Source: Flavobacterium sp. NG2 (GTDB lineage: Bacteria; Bacteroidota; Bacteroidia; Flavobacteriales; Flavobacteriaceae). From it: DNA of 64,000 nt. Location of the stretch: NCBI RefSeq assembly GCF_034119845.1, contig NZ_CP139420.1:3474001-3538000 (forward strand), in the 5' to 3' direction. The notes beneath the pieces are model-generated. The model made no database searches, had not been told where the DNA came from, and worked only from the letters and a program-made list of their open reading frames with translations. The translations under genes and the position numbers were made by a program. This document shows, piece by piece, positions 43,423 to 52,582 of this stretch; positions within the stretch are counted from its first letter, which is position 1; the number at the start of each line of letters is the position of its first letter.

Positions 43423-46400
43423 ATGCCTAAACTAACTAACCCAACCCGCTCCTACTCTTGTTCCACCCTACTTAAAACATTTTTTTTATTGTTTTTTGCT
43501 ATGCAGCTTAGTGCACAAGAAGAAAACAGCTTCATACATCTAAATACCGATAACGGTTTGTCTCAAAGCGATATCAATACCATCTATCAAGACAAACAAG
43601 GTTTTATGTGGTTTGGAACTCATGATGGTCTTAATAAATATGATGGTTATAATTTTTCTGTTTATAAACCTGATTTAAACGATAAAAAAAGTATCAGTAG
43701 TAACTTAGTCTGGAAAATTGTTGAAGACCAGCATAATAATTTATGGATTGGAACTACTGGTGGTGGACTGAATTTTTTTGATAAAAAAACAGAAACATTT
43801 ACTCATTTTAAAAATGAAGTTGGTAATAACTTGAGTGTTGTCAGTAATACTATTAGCGCTTTATATAAAGATAAAAAAAACAGATTATGGATAGGTACTC
43901 CTAAAGGAATTGACATGCTTGATTTAAACAAACCTATAAAAAACGCTGTTTTTAATCATTATGAAATTAATCTAAAACAACATATAAATTCATGGGATGG
44001 TAGTAACGTCAATAGTATATTTGAAGATAGTAAAAATAACATTTGGGTTGGCAGTAAGTTTGGTTTATTTAAACTAGTAAAAAACAGACAAGGAGAAAAC
44101 TATTTTGAGCACACAGGACTAATTAACATCTCTGTCAGAAGTATCGCTGAAGATGAATTTGGCAGACTGATTATCGGAGCTCATAACGGTTTGTTTATCA
44201 TATCTTCAAAAAACAACAAGATAGCTGTTGATTTAATTAGTAATGAAATTTTTACCTGCTTACTCTCTACCAAAGGATATTTGTGGGCAGGGAGTTCAAA
44301 TGGATTGTATCGTTTTGAAAATGCTTCTACTTTAAAACTGCCTTATCTGATCAAAAAATATAGTTATGACCCTAAAAATCCAGAACTAGGTTTAAGTAAA
44401 AGTGATGTTAAATCATTGTTTTTAGATAAAGGGGGCATACTTTGGATTGGTGTAAATGGTGGAGGTGTCAACAAATTCAATCCCAACGTTAAGAGATTTA
44501 AACATATCAAAAAAACGCTTAACCCATCAAGTCTTTCTAACGATAAAGTACGTTGTATTTTTGAAGATAGTAATCAATATATGTGGATTGGTACTGAAGG
44601 AGGAGGTCTGAATTATATTAAAAAAGGACAAAAATATGTTGATTTTACTAATTTACTTTCCACACTTAAGATATTTGCCTTAGCAGAAGTAAAAGAAGGC
44701 AATTCTAAAAAATTACTTATTGGTGCCGAAGGAACTAACGGATTATACGAATTAGATATTACCCATCCCAATTCAATATCAAAAGCTCAAATTAAAAATA
44801 TAAAACAAATAGACCATAGTGTCTTTTCCATTTTAGTAGATTCTAAGAAAAATGTTTGGATAGGAACCTACAATGGCGGTGTTCAGCGATGGTTGGCAAC
44901 GGAAACAACTGGAGTTTACAAAAAAGATATTCTATATCAAAATAGCAATCGACCAACAAGTATCTCGAACAACATCATACGTTCTATATACGAAGACAGC
45001 AAAGGAAATATCTGGTTTGGGACAGCAGATGGACTCAATAAACTACCTGCACACCAGATAAGGAAAAACAATCCTAATTTTGAAATTTTCAAAAACAAGA
45101 CTAATGATCCATCCAGTTTAAGTCATAATTATATTTTGGCCATTCATGAGAGTCGCTATGGGGATTTATGGATAGGAACCTTTGGAGGTGGACTAAACAA
45201 ATTAATCCCTGCTAAAATTGGAAAAGAGGAAAGTTTTAAATCTTATTCTGAGAAAGACGGACTTCCAAACAATGTAATCAAAGGTATTTTAGAAGATAGT
45301 TATGGTAATCTCTGGCTATCCACTAATAAGGGACTTTCTCGCTTTACTATCAAATCTGAAAAATTCAAAAACTATGATGTTAATGATGGCTTACAAAGTA
45401 ATGAATTTAGTGAATTAGCCTATCTCAAGAGAACAAATGGAGAATTACTTTTTGGTGGAATAAATGGTTTTAACACTTTTTATCCTAATCAAATTAAAGA
45501 CAACTTAGTGAAACCCAAAACAGTTTTCACTTCTTTCTCAATTTTCAACAAACCTATCGCAATAGGGGAAGAATTTAACGGCAGAGTTATTTTAAATCAA
45601 TCCATTAATACTATTGATGAAATAGAATTATTGTATAGTGAAAATAGCTTTTCTGTGGAATTTTCATCCTTGAATTATACTGCCCCTAGAAAAAATGGTT
45701 ATGCGTATAAATTAGAAGGGTTTAACGACGATTGGATTTATACTTCCTACAAAAACAGGTTGGCTACATATACCAATTTAGCGCCTGGAACCTATACTTT
45801 ATTGGTTAAATCCTCTAACAATGATGGGGTCTGGAATGAAACGCCCGCATCAATAAAAATCACAGTTGTTCCTCCGTTTTGGAGAACAAATTTTGCCTAT
45901 TTTATATATTTTATAGTATTTATAGGTTTTTTAATGGCACTTAGAAGGTTTGAAATTATTCGTTCTGCCAAAAAACATCAATTGGAATTAGAAGTATTTG
46001 AAAAAGAAAAACACGATGAAATGCATCGTTTGAAATTAGAATTTTTTACCAATATTTCTCATGAATTCAGAACCCCTTTAACTTTAATAAAAGGGCCTTT
46101 AGAATATTTGCAAAAAAATAGTGGTACGATTTCAACAGAGAAAGTCAACGAACAATATGGAATCATGCATAAAAACATTGATTACCTATTGCGATTGGTA
46201 AATCAATTGTTAGATTTCCGCAAGATGGACAAGGGGAAACTGGATTTGATCGTTTGGAAAAGCAACCTTTTGGAATTCTTGAAATTAGTTGGCGAACCCT
46301 TTCAGTTTTTGAGCCATAAAAAAAATATTGACTTTAAAATCAATTCAAAAATTGAAAACCCTATACTATGGTTTGACACTGATGCACTAGAAAAAATTAT

Positions 46401-47715
46401 GAATAATTTACTTTCTAATGCATTCAAATTTACTTCTGAAGGAGGAAAAATTACTGTGGAAATATTGGATGGTAAAGACCATACTATTGTTTCTGATATG
46501 GAAATTAATGCAAATCCATCCGATTACATCATCATCAAAGTAAAAGATTCTGGTTTAGGAATTCCGCCGCACCGATTAAAATTTATTTTTGAACGTTTTT
46601 ATGTCGATAAAGATTATCGAAAAGTGAATACGCAAGGAACAGGAATTGGTTTGGATTTTACTAAAAAATTAGTCGAATTACATCAAGGCCAGATCGAAGT
46701 TACTAATAACAAAAAACGAGGTGCTTCCTTCTTTATTTGGTTGCCTAAAAACAAAGGTGCCTATGAAAATATCAATGGAATCACTTTTGGAGGTGAAACA
46801 GAAAATAATGTTTTCACTACCGAATTAAATGCTGAGACACATGCCGTCGAAGTATTGGATGAAATTGTAGATCAAAACGAACACAAATCAAGATCTAAAT
46901 TACCTGTTTTATTAATCGTTGAGGATAATCCTGATATTCGCATTTTAATTAAAAATGGATTGGAAAAACAATATGATATCTATGAAGCCGAAAATGGACA
47001 ACGAGGTTTGGAGTTGGCAAATAAATTAATGCCGAATATTATTTTGACAGACATTTTTATGCCTATTATGGATGGAATTGAAATGTGTGAAAAACTCAAA
47101 ACCACTTCTGAGACCAGTCATATTCCAATTGTGATGCTTACTGCAAAAACATCTACAGAATGGGAAAAAGAAGGTTTAAAAAATGGTGCCGATGGCTACA
47201 TTCGTAAACCATTTGATATGGAATTATTAGAATTGAAACTCAAAAACATTCTCAAATACAGAGAAGATTTGCGACGAAAATTCAACAGAGAAACGACCTT
47301 ACAACCAAATGAAGTTACGGTAACCTCAGCTGACGAACGCTTTTTACAAAAAGCAATTGAAGTGGTTGAAAAACACATGATGAATACCGAGTTTAGCGTG
47401 GAATTGATGGTCAAAGAAATGGCTTTGAGCCGAAGCAATTTGTACTTAAAAATTAAAGAACTTACAGGTTTATCTTCGAGTGAATTTATTCGAAACATTC
47501 GTTTAAAAAGAGCGATGCAATTATTAGAACAAAGCGATCTTTCTGTCAAAGAAATTATGTATATGACTGGTTTTAATACCGCTTCCTACTTTTCAAAATG
47601 CTTCAAAAAACAATTTGGAGTGATTCCTAGTAAATATTTACGAGAAGAGGAAATGGATGAGTCCGATTTAAATGAATCAAACGAAATCGATTCAAAGGAG
47701 GAGGATACCGAATAA
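43423..47715 (+). CDS. Hybrid two-component system sensor/regulator (HTCS)
   Basis: A 1430-residue one-protein two-component system of the PUL type. After a signal peptide (about residues 1-31), two Reg_prop beta-propellers (repeats such as FMWFGTHDGLNKYDG, LWIGTTGGGLNFF, MWIGTEGGGLNYI) reach about residue 700. A YYY domain (about 740-815) and a membrane helix (about 824-844) follow. The histidine kinase has His880 in NISHEFRTPL and ATPase boxes near 992-1080 (NLLSNAFKF, DSGLGI, GTGIGL). The receiver has Asp1210 in LTDIFMP. The AraC-type DNA-binding domain occupies about 1325-1410. It should sense an oligosaccharide in the periplasm and activate the susC/enzyme operons. It lies 28 bp after the LacI gene and is probably cotranscribed with it. 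Confidence 0.96.
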   Translation: MPKLTNPTRSYSCSTLLKTFFLLFFAMQLSAQEENSFIHLNTDNGLSQSDINTIYQDKQGFMWFGTHDGLNKYDGYNFSVYKPDLNDKKSISSNLVWKIVEDQHNNLWIGTTGGGLNFFDKKTETFTHFKNEVGNNLSVVSNTISALYKDKKNRLWIGTPKGIDMLDLNKPIKNAVFNHYEINLKQHINSWDGSNVNSIFEDSKNNIWVGSKFGLFKLVKNRQGENYFEHTGLINISVRSIAEDEFGRLIIGAHNGLFIISSKNNKIAVDLISNEIFTCLLSTKGYLWAGSSNGLYRFENASTLKLPYLIKKYSYDPKNPELGLSKSDVKSLFLDKGGILWIGVNGGGVNKFNPNVKRFKHIKKTLNPSSLSNDKVRCIFEDSNQYMWIGTEGGGLNYIKKGQKYVDFTNLLSTLKIFALAEVKEGNSKKLLIGAEGTNGLYELDITHPNSISKAQIKNIKQIDHSVFSILVDSKKNVWIGTYNGGVQRWLATETTGVYKKDILYQNSNRPTSISNNIIRSIYEDSKGNIWFGTADGLNKLPAHQIRKNNPNFEIFKNKTNDPSSLSHNYILAIHESRYGDLWIGTFGGGLNKLIPAKIGKEESFKSYSEKDGLPNNVIKGILEDSYGNLWLSTNKGLSRFTIKSEKFKNYDVNDGLQSNEFSELAYLKRTNGELLFGGINGFNTFYPNQIKDNLVKPKTVFTSFSIFNKPIAIGEEFNGRVILNQSINTIDEIELLYSENSFSVEFSSLNYTAPRKNGYAYKLEGFNDDWIYTSYKNRLATYTNLAPGTYTLLVKSSNNDGVWNETPASIKITVVPPFWRTNFAYFIYFIVFIGFLMALRRFEIIRSAKKHQLELEVFEKEKHDEMHRLKLEFFTNISHEFRTPLTLIKGPLEYLQKNSGTISTEKVNEQYGIMHKNIDYLLRLVNQLLDFRKMDKGKLDLIVWKSNLLEFLKLVGEPFQFLSHKKNIDFKINSKIENPILWFDTDALEKIMNNLLSNAFKFTSEGGKITVEILDGKDHTIVSDMEINANPSDYIIIKVKDSGLGIPPHRLKFIFERFYVDKDYRKVNTQGTGIGLDFTKKLVELHQGQIEVTNNKKRGASFFIWLPKNKGAYENINGITFGGETENNVFTTELNAETHAVEVLDEIVDQNEHKSRSKLPVLLIVEDNPDIRILIKNGLEKQYDIYEAENGQRGLELANKLMPNIILTDIFMPIMDGIEMCEKLKTTSETSHIPIVMLTAKTSTEWEKEGLKNGADGYIRKPFDMELLELKLKNILKYREDLRRKFNRETTLQPNEVTVTSADERFLQKAIEVVEKHMMNTEFSVELMVKEMALSRSNLYLKIKELTGLSSSEFIRNIRLKRAMQLLEQSDLSVKEIMYMTGFNTASYFSKCFKKQFGVIPSKYLREEEMDESDLNESNEIDSKEEDTE

Positions 47716-47799
47716 ATTGTCTTGTTTTGTTTTCTATCTTGACAAGAACTCTTCTTTGCTCTTGGTCAATAAAAGCAATCAAAAACATTACAAACAAAA

Positions 47800-47849
47800 A
47801 ATATCCCTAAAGCTTACTGAAATAAATTTCAATAAGTTTTAGGGATATT
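47800..47849. terminator. Bidirectional terminator between convergent genes
   Basis: The stem AATATCCCTAAA (47800-47811) pairs with TTTAGGGATATT (47838-47849), with further inner pairing (CTTA/TAAG and GAAA/TTTC). TATTTTT follows on plus and a T run follows on minus. It serves the HTCS (plus) and the GH43-type gene (minus). Confidence 0.85.
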
Positions 47850-47900
47850 CTATTTTTCAATGCATCACAGCATTAATCTTTTTTTTTTTGCAAAATAAAC

Positions 47901-49289
47901 TTATTCTACCAACACTTCATCAATTTCCCAATTTCCTTTTTCAGCGCTCAATTGCAAACCTACTTGCATCAATCTTTCGTTAATTTGATGAAATTTCGAT
48001 AAGTCAATCGTGTAGGTTTTGAACTTTGTATCTTGGGCTGTTATAGGAACTGAAATCCATTCTTGTTTACTCCAATCTATTTGTCCTGTTCCTGTAGACC
48101 AAAAATTAGCAGAACGATTACGGGTATAAAGCGCTAGTTTTAATTCCTTGGCTTTGCTGTTGTTTTTTATTTTAATGGTTATTTTTGAACATGATGCTGT
48201 TTCAGTGTATAACCATGGCGCACTTTGAACAATTGCCTCTTTGGCTGTAATTTTTCCAATTAATTTCCCATCCTTAAATGAAATTGCTGTACCTCCTAAA
48301 GCACTCCACCCCATGGTACTGTTTTTAAATTCAAAAGGCCTGCCAGGAGAAGGATACATTCGATCTTCTTTAGGAATAATAATAGTTTCGTCTTTGTTAA
48401 AAAAAACAGGTTTTAAACTTGCTCCTCTGTAAAACGCACTAATATCATGGTTTTCTTGTAGCACATACAATTGATTTTTCCATTCAAAAAAACTAGTATG
48501 TCCGCCTTTTAAGAAAGCGCCTTTAAATTCATAGGGGCCATATAAATTCTTAGACATCGCATACCTACTTCCAAACACTAAATAATAATAACCATTGCGT
48601 TTGAATAACGTTGACTTATCTTCTGTATTCATCCTTTGTCCCTTTTCATCCTGAATAATAATTGCTTTGGGTTCTGTTGCCAACGATTTCATATCCTTAG
48701 ATAAAGTAGCCATATAGTAGGTTCCTGCTCCAAAACAAATGGTATAAACATCGTTTTCTACAAAAACCTCAGGATCATAGGGATGTACTGGAACAATCCC
48801 TTCAGGCAATAGAGGCTTTCCTAACAAATCCTTGTATTCCCCAGTTGCATGGTCAGCCACCATGACACCTGTATCTTTGTTTCTGTTGGAAAAAAACCAA
48901 TAAAATTTTCCATCCCGTTCCGTTATATCTCCTGCCCAGCAATTCGGCTGATTGCCAATGTAGGTTTGGGAGGGATAAATATTTCTACGGTGTTTCCAAT
49001 TTTTTAAATCGCCCGAAGACCAAACCTCCCAACGATCCATTCTAAAAGAGCCTTTGCCTTCCCACGATTCATCATGCCCACAAATCACATAAACGGTATC
49101 GTTTTGTACCCAAGCATGAGGGTCGGCCATTCCGTGTTCAGGAGCAATGACATCCACATGAAGTGCGTTAGGATTGATTCCCCAACTGCTACGATGATCA
49201 TCTTTACCGTGTTTCACTCCTATTTGTGCCACAATACTGTGGGTAATTAATCCTAGTACTACTAGTGTATAGTTTTTAAAAAAAATCAT
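47901..49289 (-). CDS. GH43-clan beta-propeller glycosidase with C-terminal sandwich
   Basis: A 462-residue exported enzyme (signal peptide about residues 1-21). A five-bladed propeller covers about residues 45-335, with acidic residues in the expected GH43 places: Asp56 (MADPHAW), Asp172 (HPYDPEV) and Glu223 (NTEDKSTLF). CGHDE and MDRWEVWSSGDLKNW are typical of this fold. A beta-sandwich of about 120 residues closes the protein (WLYTETASCSKITIKIKNNSK...WEIDEVLVE in pieces). GH117 (3,6-anhydro-L-galactosidase) shares the fold, but I do not see its particular motifs clearly enough to choose it. It is a single gene between a bidirectional terminator and a 442-bp gap. Confidence 0.8.
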   Translation of the reverse strand: MIFFKNYTLVVLGLITHSIVAQIGVKHGKDDHRSSWGINPNALHVDVIAPEHGMADPHAWVQNDTVYVICGHDESWEGKGSFRMDRWEVWSSGDLKNWKHRRNIYPSQTYIGNQPNCWAGDITERDGKFYWFFSNRNKDTGVMVADHATGEYKDLLGKPLLPEGIVPVHPYDPEVFVENDVYTICFGAGTYYMATLSKDMKSLATEPKAIIIQDEKGQRMNTEDKSTLFKRNGYYYLVFGSRYAMSKNLYGPYEFKGAFLKGGHTSFFEWKNQLYVLQENHDISAFYRGASLKPVFFNKDETIIIPKEDRMYPSPGRPFEFKNSTMGWSALGGTAISFKDGKLIGKITAKEAIVQSAPWLYTETASCSKITIKIKNNSKAKELKLALYTRNRSANFWSTGTGQIDWSKQEWISVPITAQDTKFKTYTIDLSKFHQINERLMQVGLQLSAEKGNWEIDEVLVE

Positions 49290-49360
49290 TCTGCTCTTTA
49301 TTTGTAATTGAAATATTAAATTTTAGTCCAACAATAATATAAGTTTAAATCGAATTTGTA

Positions 49361-49397
49361 TAAAACATATTCATTTATAAGTATAATATATGTTTTA
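49361..49397. promoter_or_regulatory. Inverted repeat upstream of the GH43-type gene
   Basis: Perfect 10-bp arms TAAAACATAT (49361-49370) and ATATGTTTTA (49388-49397) are separated by 17 bp, 71 bp upstream of the ATG at 49289. The ACATAT/ATATGT half-sites resemble the start of the element before both susC genes. Possible regulator site. Confidence 0.4.
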
Positions 49398-49681
49398 TTC
49401 TAGGTCAATTCATCTAAAATCAAAGTTTGAGTCAAAAAAAATAACAGTCATACATGGTTTTTAACGAAATTGTATCTACTTAAATAATTTGGTTAAATCG
49501 CGACCGTACAATTTCAATTACTTATATGCTTATTGAATTCTTTTTTATATTTAGCAATAAATAGATAATGATATGAATAAGATTAAATTTGCAGAAAGAA
49601 AGATTCGCTAGATATTCTGTAGGTTATTTCTGAACAAGATAAACAATATTATTTTCTTATCCCCACCTACTTGCATTTGCG

Positions 49682-49718
49682 AAAAAAAAGAGTTGGTAGA
49701 TAAATAATAATTACTCTT
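49682..49718 (-). terminator. Weak terminator after the KDG operon
   Basis: On the minus strand, AAGAGT and ACTCTT (49713-49718 with 49688-49693) form a short stem with a long loop followed by TTTTTT, just after the aldolase stop. The stem is short, so this is tentative. Confidence 0.35.
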
Positions 49719-49731
49719 ACTTATGCTATAT

Positions 49732-50367
49732 TCATGAGTTTTCCTTTACAAGTTTTACGTAATTTCGAGCTATTTTTCTAGTTTCTTCAATATCAATGGC
49801 ACCGTTCTCCGGGTTTTTCATAAGACATCCGTAACCAATCCCTTCTACACCAGCATCAAACCATTTTCTAGCATCAGAAAATTCAACGCCACCAACAGCA
49901 AAATAATGTATATTATCTAATGGTCCCTTTATCGCATTAAAATATTCAATTCCTAAATTGCCGGCAGGAAATAACTTTACAATATCAGCACCATTTTCAT
50001 GAGCTTCGCAAATTTCGGTTGGAGTAAGAGCTCCCATTATAACTGGTATATTATTTTGATGAGCTACTCTTATCACCTCTAGGTTAACATTTGGGGTCAC
50101 TAAAAATTGAGCTCCAGCTTGAATTACTTTTTCAGCTATTTTAGTATTGATAACAGTTCCAGCACCTATCAAAACGTCAGGATAACTTTTACGAGCTTTT
50201 GATATTGCCGCTAAATATCCTGGAGTATTAGACGTTATTTCAAGTACTTTAATTCCTTCTGAAATTACTGTTTCTAAAACAAGTTCAATTATCTCTTGAT
50301 TCTTGGTTCTTAGTATTGCAACTAGCTTTTCTTTCCTTATGATTTTGATTATTTCTTGTCTATTCAT
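49732..50367 (-). CDS. eda: 2-keto-3-deoxy-6-phosphogluconate (KDPG/KDPGal) aldolase
   Basis: A 211-residue class I aldolase. The Schiff-base Lys131 is in GADIVKLFPAG and the catalytic Glu43 is in VLEITSNTP. GAGTV, VTPN and YFAVGGV are the usual phosphate- and substrate-site motifs. It splits KDPG (or the galactonate epimer) into pyruvate and glyceraldehyde 3-phosphate in the cytoplasm. Its ATG overlaps the kinase stop by 4 bp (ATGA), so the two are coupled. It completes the KDG branch fed by UxaA and possibly by the enolase-superfamily enzyme. Confidence 0.93.
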   Translation of the reverse strand: MNRQEIIKIIRKEKLVAILRTKNQEIIELVLETVISEGIKVLEITSNTPGYLAAISKARKSYPDVLIGAGTVINTKIAEKVIQAGAQFLVTPNVNLEVIRVAHQNNIPVIMGALTPTEICEAHENGADIVKLFPAGNLGIEYFNAIKGPLDNIHYFAVGGVEFSDARKWFDAGVEGIGYGCLMKNPENGAIDIEETRKIARNYVKLVKENS

Positions 50368-51368
50368 CGTAAAACATGTCCTGAAGTGTTACCTTCCATT
50401 ATTGATAATATTTCTTTTTCGGTACTTGTATGTTGATCACCTTGAATGGTATGCTTTAAAGCAAAAGCAGAGGCGGCGAACTCGATTGTTTTTTGATAGT
50501 TCCAACCAGCATTTAGCCCATGCATACAAGCAGCAGCAAAAGCATCTCCTGTTCCAAACCTATCCGTTATTAACACATTAAATGTTTGTGATATGTAATG
50601 GTTAGTACCTGAAACAATAATACCTGTTAATTTATTTTCACTTGCAGATATATGATCTCGAACTGTAAAAGCGATTTTACTAACTCCAAATTTTTGCTGC
50701 ACTTTAGTCATGGATTCAACAGTTTCTTCAATAGAATTATCCGAATAATCCATTTGATATACATCTTTCAAAACACCTAAATTTCCAAACAAAATATCTG
50801 TATTTTCAATAATTTGATCAAAAATATTCCTTGCATCTGTAACACTTTTCCATAAAGTACGTCTGTAATTCATATCAAAACAAACTTTAACCCCTAGCTT
50901 TTTGGCTATTTTAGTAATGGCAATAGATTCAAGAGCACATTGATTCGAAAGTGATGCTGTTATTCCTGATAAAAACAACCATTCTTTATCTTTTAAAATA
51001 TCCTCCCAATCAAATTCGCCTTTTTCGATTTGACTAAAAGATGAGTGGGCTCGATCATAAATAACACTTGATGGTCGTATGGAAGAACCTATTTCTATAA
51101 AGTAGGTGCCGATCCTTCCATCACCTCTAATAATATTATGGGCATTTATTCCGTAACCTTTGATAGCGTTTATTGCAGCGTCTCCCAATTGGTTTTCAGG
51201 CAATTTAGTAACAAAACTCACTTTGTTATGTAACATAGACAATGAGGTGGCTACATTTGATTCGGAACCAGCGAAATTGAGATCAAATGAGCGGGATGAA
51301 TATATTTTTTCACCCTGTTTAATAGGTGTAAAACGAACCATTATTTCACCAAAAGTTATAAAACTCAT
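50364..51368 (-). CDS. kdgK: 2-keto-3-deoxygluconate kinase (PfkB family)
   Basis: A 334-residue ribokinase-fold sugar kinase. The N terminus has ITFGEIMVRFTP and FAGSESNVATSLSML. The ATP-site motif DRFGTGDAF carries the catalytic base Asp275. The GEIMVRF start and the CFDMNYRRTLW segment are characteristic of KDG kinases. It phosphorylates C6 of KDG; this requires a C6 hydroxyl and so cannot act on products of the 6-deoxy sugar L-fucose. Gene order MFS-dehydratase-kdgK-eda suggests one operon. Confidence 0.92.
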   Translation of the reverse strand: MSFITFGEIMVRFTPIKQGEKIYSSRSFDLNFAGSESNVATSLSMLHNKVSFVTKLPENQLGDAAINAIKGYGINAHNIIRGDGRIGTYFIEIGSSIRPSSVIYDRAHSSFSQIEKGEFDWEDILKDKEWLFLSGITASLSNQCALESIAITKIAKKLGVKVCFDMNYRRTLWKSVTDARNIFDQIIENTDILFGNLGVLKDVYQMDYSDNSIEETVESMTKVQQKFGVSKIAFTVRDHISASENKLTGIIVSGTNHYISQTFNVLITDRFGTGDAFAAACMHGLNAGWNYQKTIEFAASAFALKHTIQGDQHTSTEKEILSIMEGNTSGHVLR

Positions 51369-51405
51369 ATTTTTTTTTTAATTTTTACTATTTAATTAGG
51401 CAATA

Positions 51406-52563
51406 TTACCAATTGGTAAAAGAACCATCCTTACGTCTTAATCGAGGAATTTCAGTAGGTCTAAAAGAGAGGCTTTTTGCATATTCTTCATTGAATTCAA
51501 CCCCTAAGCCAGGAGAATCAAGAATTTTATATCTTGTACCTTCTAGTTTAGGTTGTACAGGATAAAATTTAGGGTCATTAGTTAATACGTGTGCTCCTGT
51601 ATTTACTTCTTCTAACCAACTAAAATTAGGACAAGCAGCTGCCAAATGTATCGTAGCTGCAGTACAAATAGGTCCTAAAGGATTATGCGGCATCAAATCA
51701 ATATAATGTGCCTCCGCCAAAGATGCCACTTTCATAGCTTCTGTTAGTCCACCCACATTACATACATCAACACGTGCATATTGTGCTATATTACGTTCTA
51801 AAAATGGTAAAAACTGCCATTTACTAGAAAACTCTTCCCCAATTGCAAAAGGTACATTAATAAGTTTCCTTAAAGCTTCATAAGCTTCTGGGTTTTCATC
51901 CCTTATAGGTTCTTCAATAAAATCAATCGTTCCAGTAGGCATTCTATTTATAAAAGAATATGTTTCTGGTAATGTCAGACGAGTGTGGTAATCAATTCCG
52001 ATAGTAATTTTAGGTCCAATTTCTTGTCTCAATTTTGTAACCCAATCTGCAATAGTAGCTATGGATTCCCTTGGTTCAAAAATTGTTTTATCGGTTTGTT
52101 CTTCAAATTCAGCAGGAGCTAATCGTAACATATTCCATCCTTCATTTACTAACCCTTTTGAAAGTCTCAGTAATTCATCTAATGTTGAAAAACGTACTGA
52201 GGCAAAACATTCTACAAAATCTCTTTGTTTTCCTCCTAATAATTCATAAACAGGAATCCCCAAATACTTGCCTTTTATATCATACAAAGCGATATCAATG
52301 GCAGAAATGGCAGCAGTTAAAACTCTCCCTCCCTCAAAATATTGACCTCTATATAAATCTTGCCAAATTGCTCCTATTTGATTTGGATCTTTTCCTATTA
52401 ATAGTGGTTTAAAATGTTCAATAGCTCCAATTACAGCCAGTTCTCTACCTGATAATCCTGAAGCCCCCCAACCATAAATCGTAGCATCTGTTTCTATTTT
52501 AATTACTAGTTGGGTTCCTGTACCAACATTTATTGGATAGGTTTTAATATTTGTTATTTTCAT
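51406..52563 (-). CDS. Enolase-superfamily acid-sugar dehydratase/cycloisomerase (DgoD-like)
   Basis: A 385-residue mandelate-racemase-type protein. The metal ligands are present: Asp191, Glu217 (FIEEP) and Glu243 (IGEEF). His193 (DYHTR) and His293 (PHNPLGPI) match the two catalytic histidines of D-galactonate dehydratase. The first-base region, K-x-K or K-x-N in relatives, reads R147-L-A149 here, so chemistry may differ. Candidate reactions yielding a 2-keto-3-deoxy acid for KdgK are dehydration of a hexonate or cycloisomerisation of 3,6-anhydrogalactonate, as enolase-superfamily enzymes do in agar and carrageenan pathways. The choice is open. Confidence 0.82.
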   Translation of the reverse strand: MKITNIKTYPINVGTGTQLVIKIETDATIYGWGASGLSGRELAVIGAIEHFKPLLIGKDPNQIGAIWQDLYRGQYFEGGRVLTAAISAIDIALYDIKGKYLGIPVYELLGGKQRDFVECFASVRFSTLDELLRLSKGLVNEGWNMLRLAPAEFEEQTDKTIFEPRESIATIADWVTKLRQEIGPKITIGIDYHTRLTLPETYSFINRMPTGTIDFIEEPIRDENPEAYEALRKLINVPFAIGEEFSSKWQFLPFLERNIAQYARVDVCNVGGLTEAMKVASLAEAHYIDLMPHNPLGPICTAATIHLAAACPNFSWLEEVNTGAHVLTNDPKFYPVQPKLEGTRYKILDSPGLGVEFNEEYAKSLSFRPTEIPRLRRKDGSFTNW

Positions 52564-52582
52564 ATTTTAAAAAAAAATAAAA

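Larger units (their letters stand above)
49290..49731. other. 442-bp intergenic gap without a recognisable gene
   Basis: Between the GH43-type gene and the KDPG aldolase. It contains an inverted repeat at 49361-49397 and a weak terminator-like stem at 49682-49718. A 12-codon frame near 49573 has no support as a gene. Nothing else was recognised. Confidence 0.6.

Noticed and set aside
47196..47549. 117-codon minus-strand frame opposite the end of the HTCS gene.
   Set aside because: It is antisense to the receiver and AraC domains, whose motifs are intact; there is no independent support.
47901..49289. Calling this gene GH117 (3,6-anhydro-L-galactosidase).
   Set aside because: The fold and length fit, but the visible motifs are general GH43-clan ones; a profile search would be needed to choose.
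49573..49611. A 12-codon frame (MNKIKFAERKIR) in the 442-bp gap.
   Set aside because: Too short, no homology recognised and no clear ribosome binding site.
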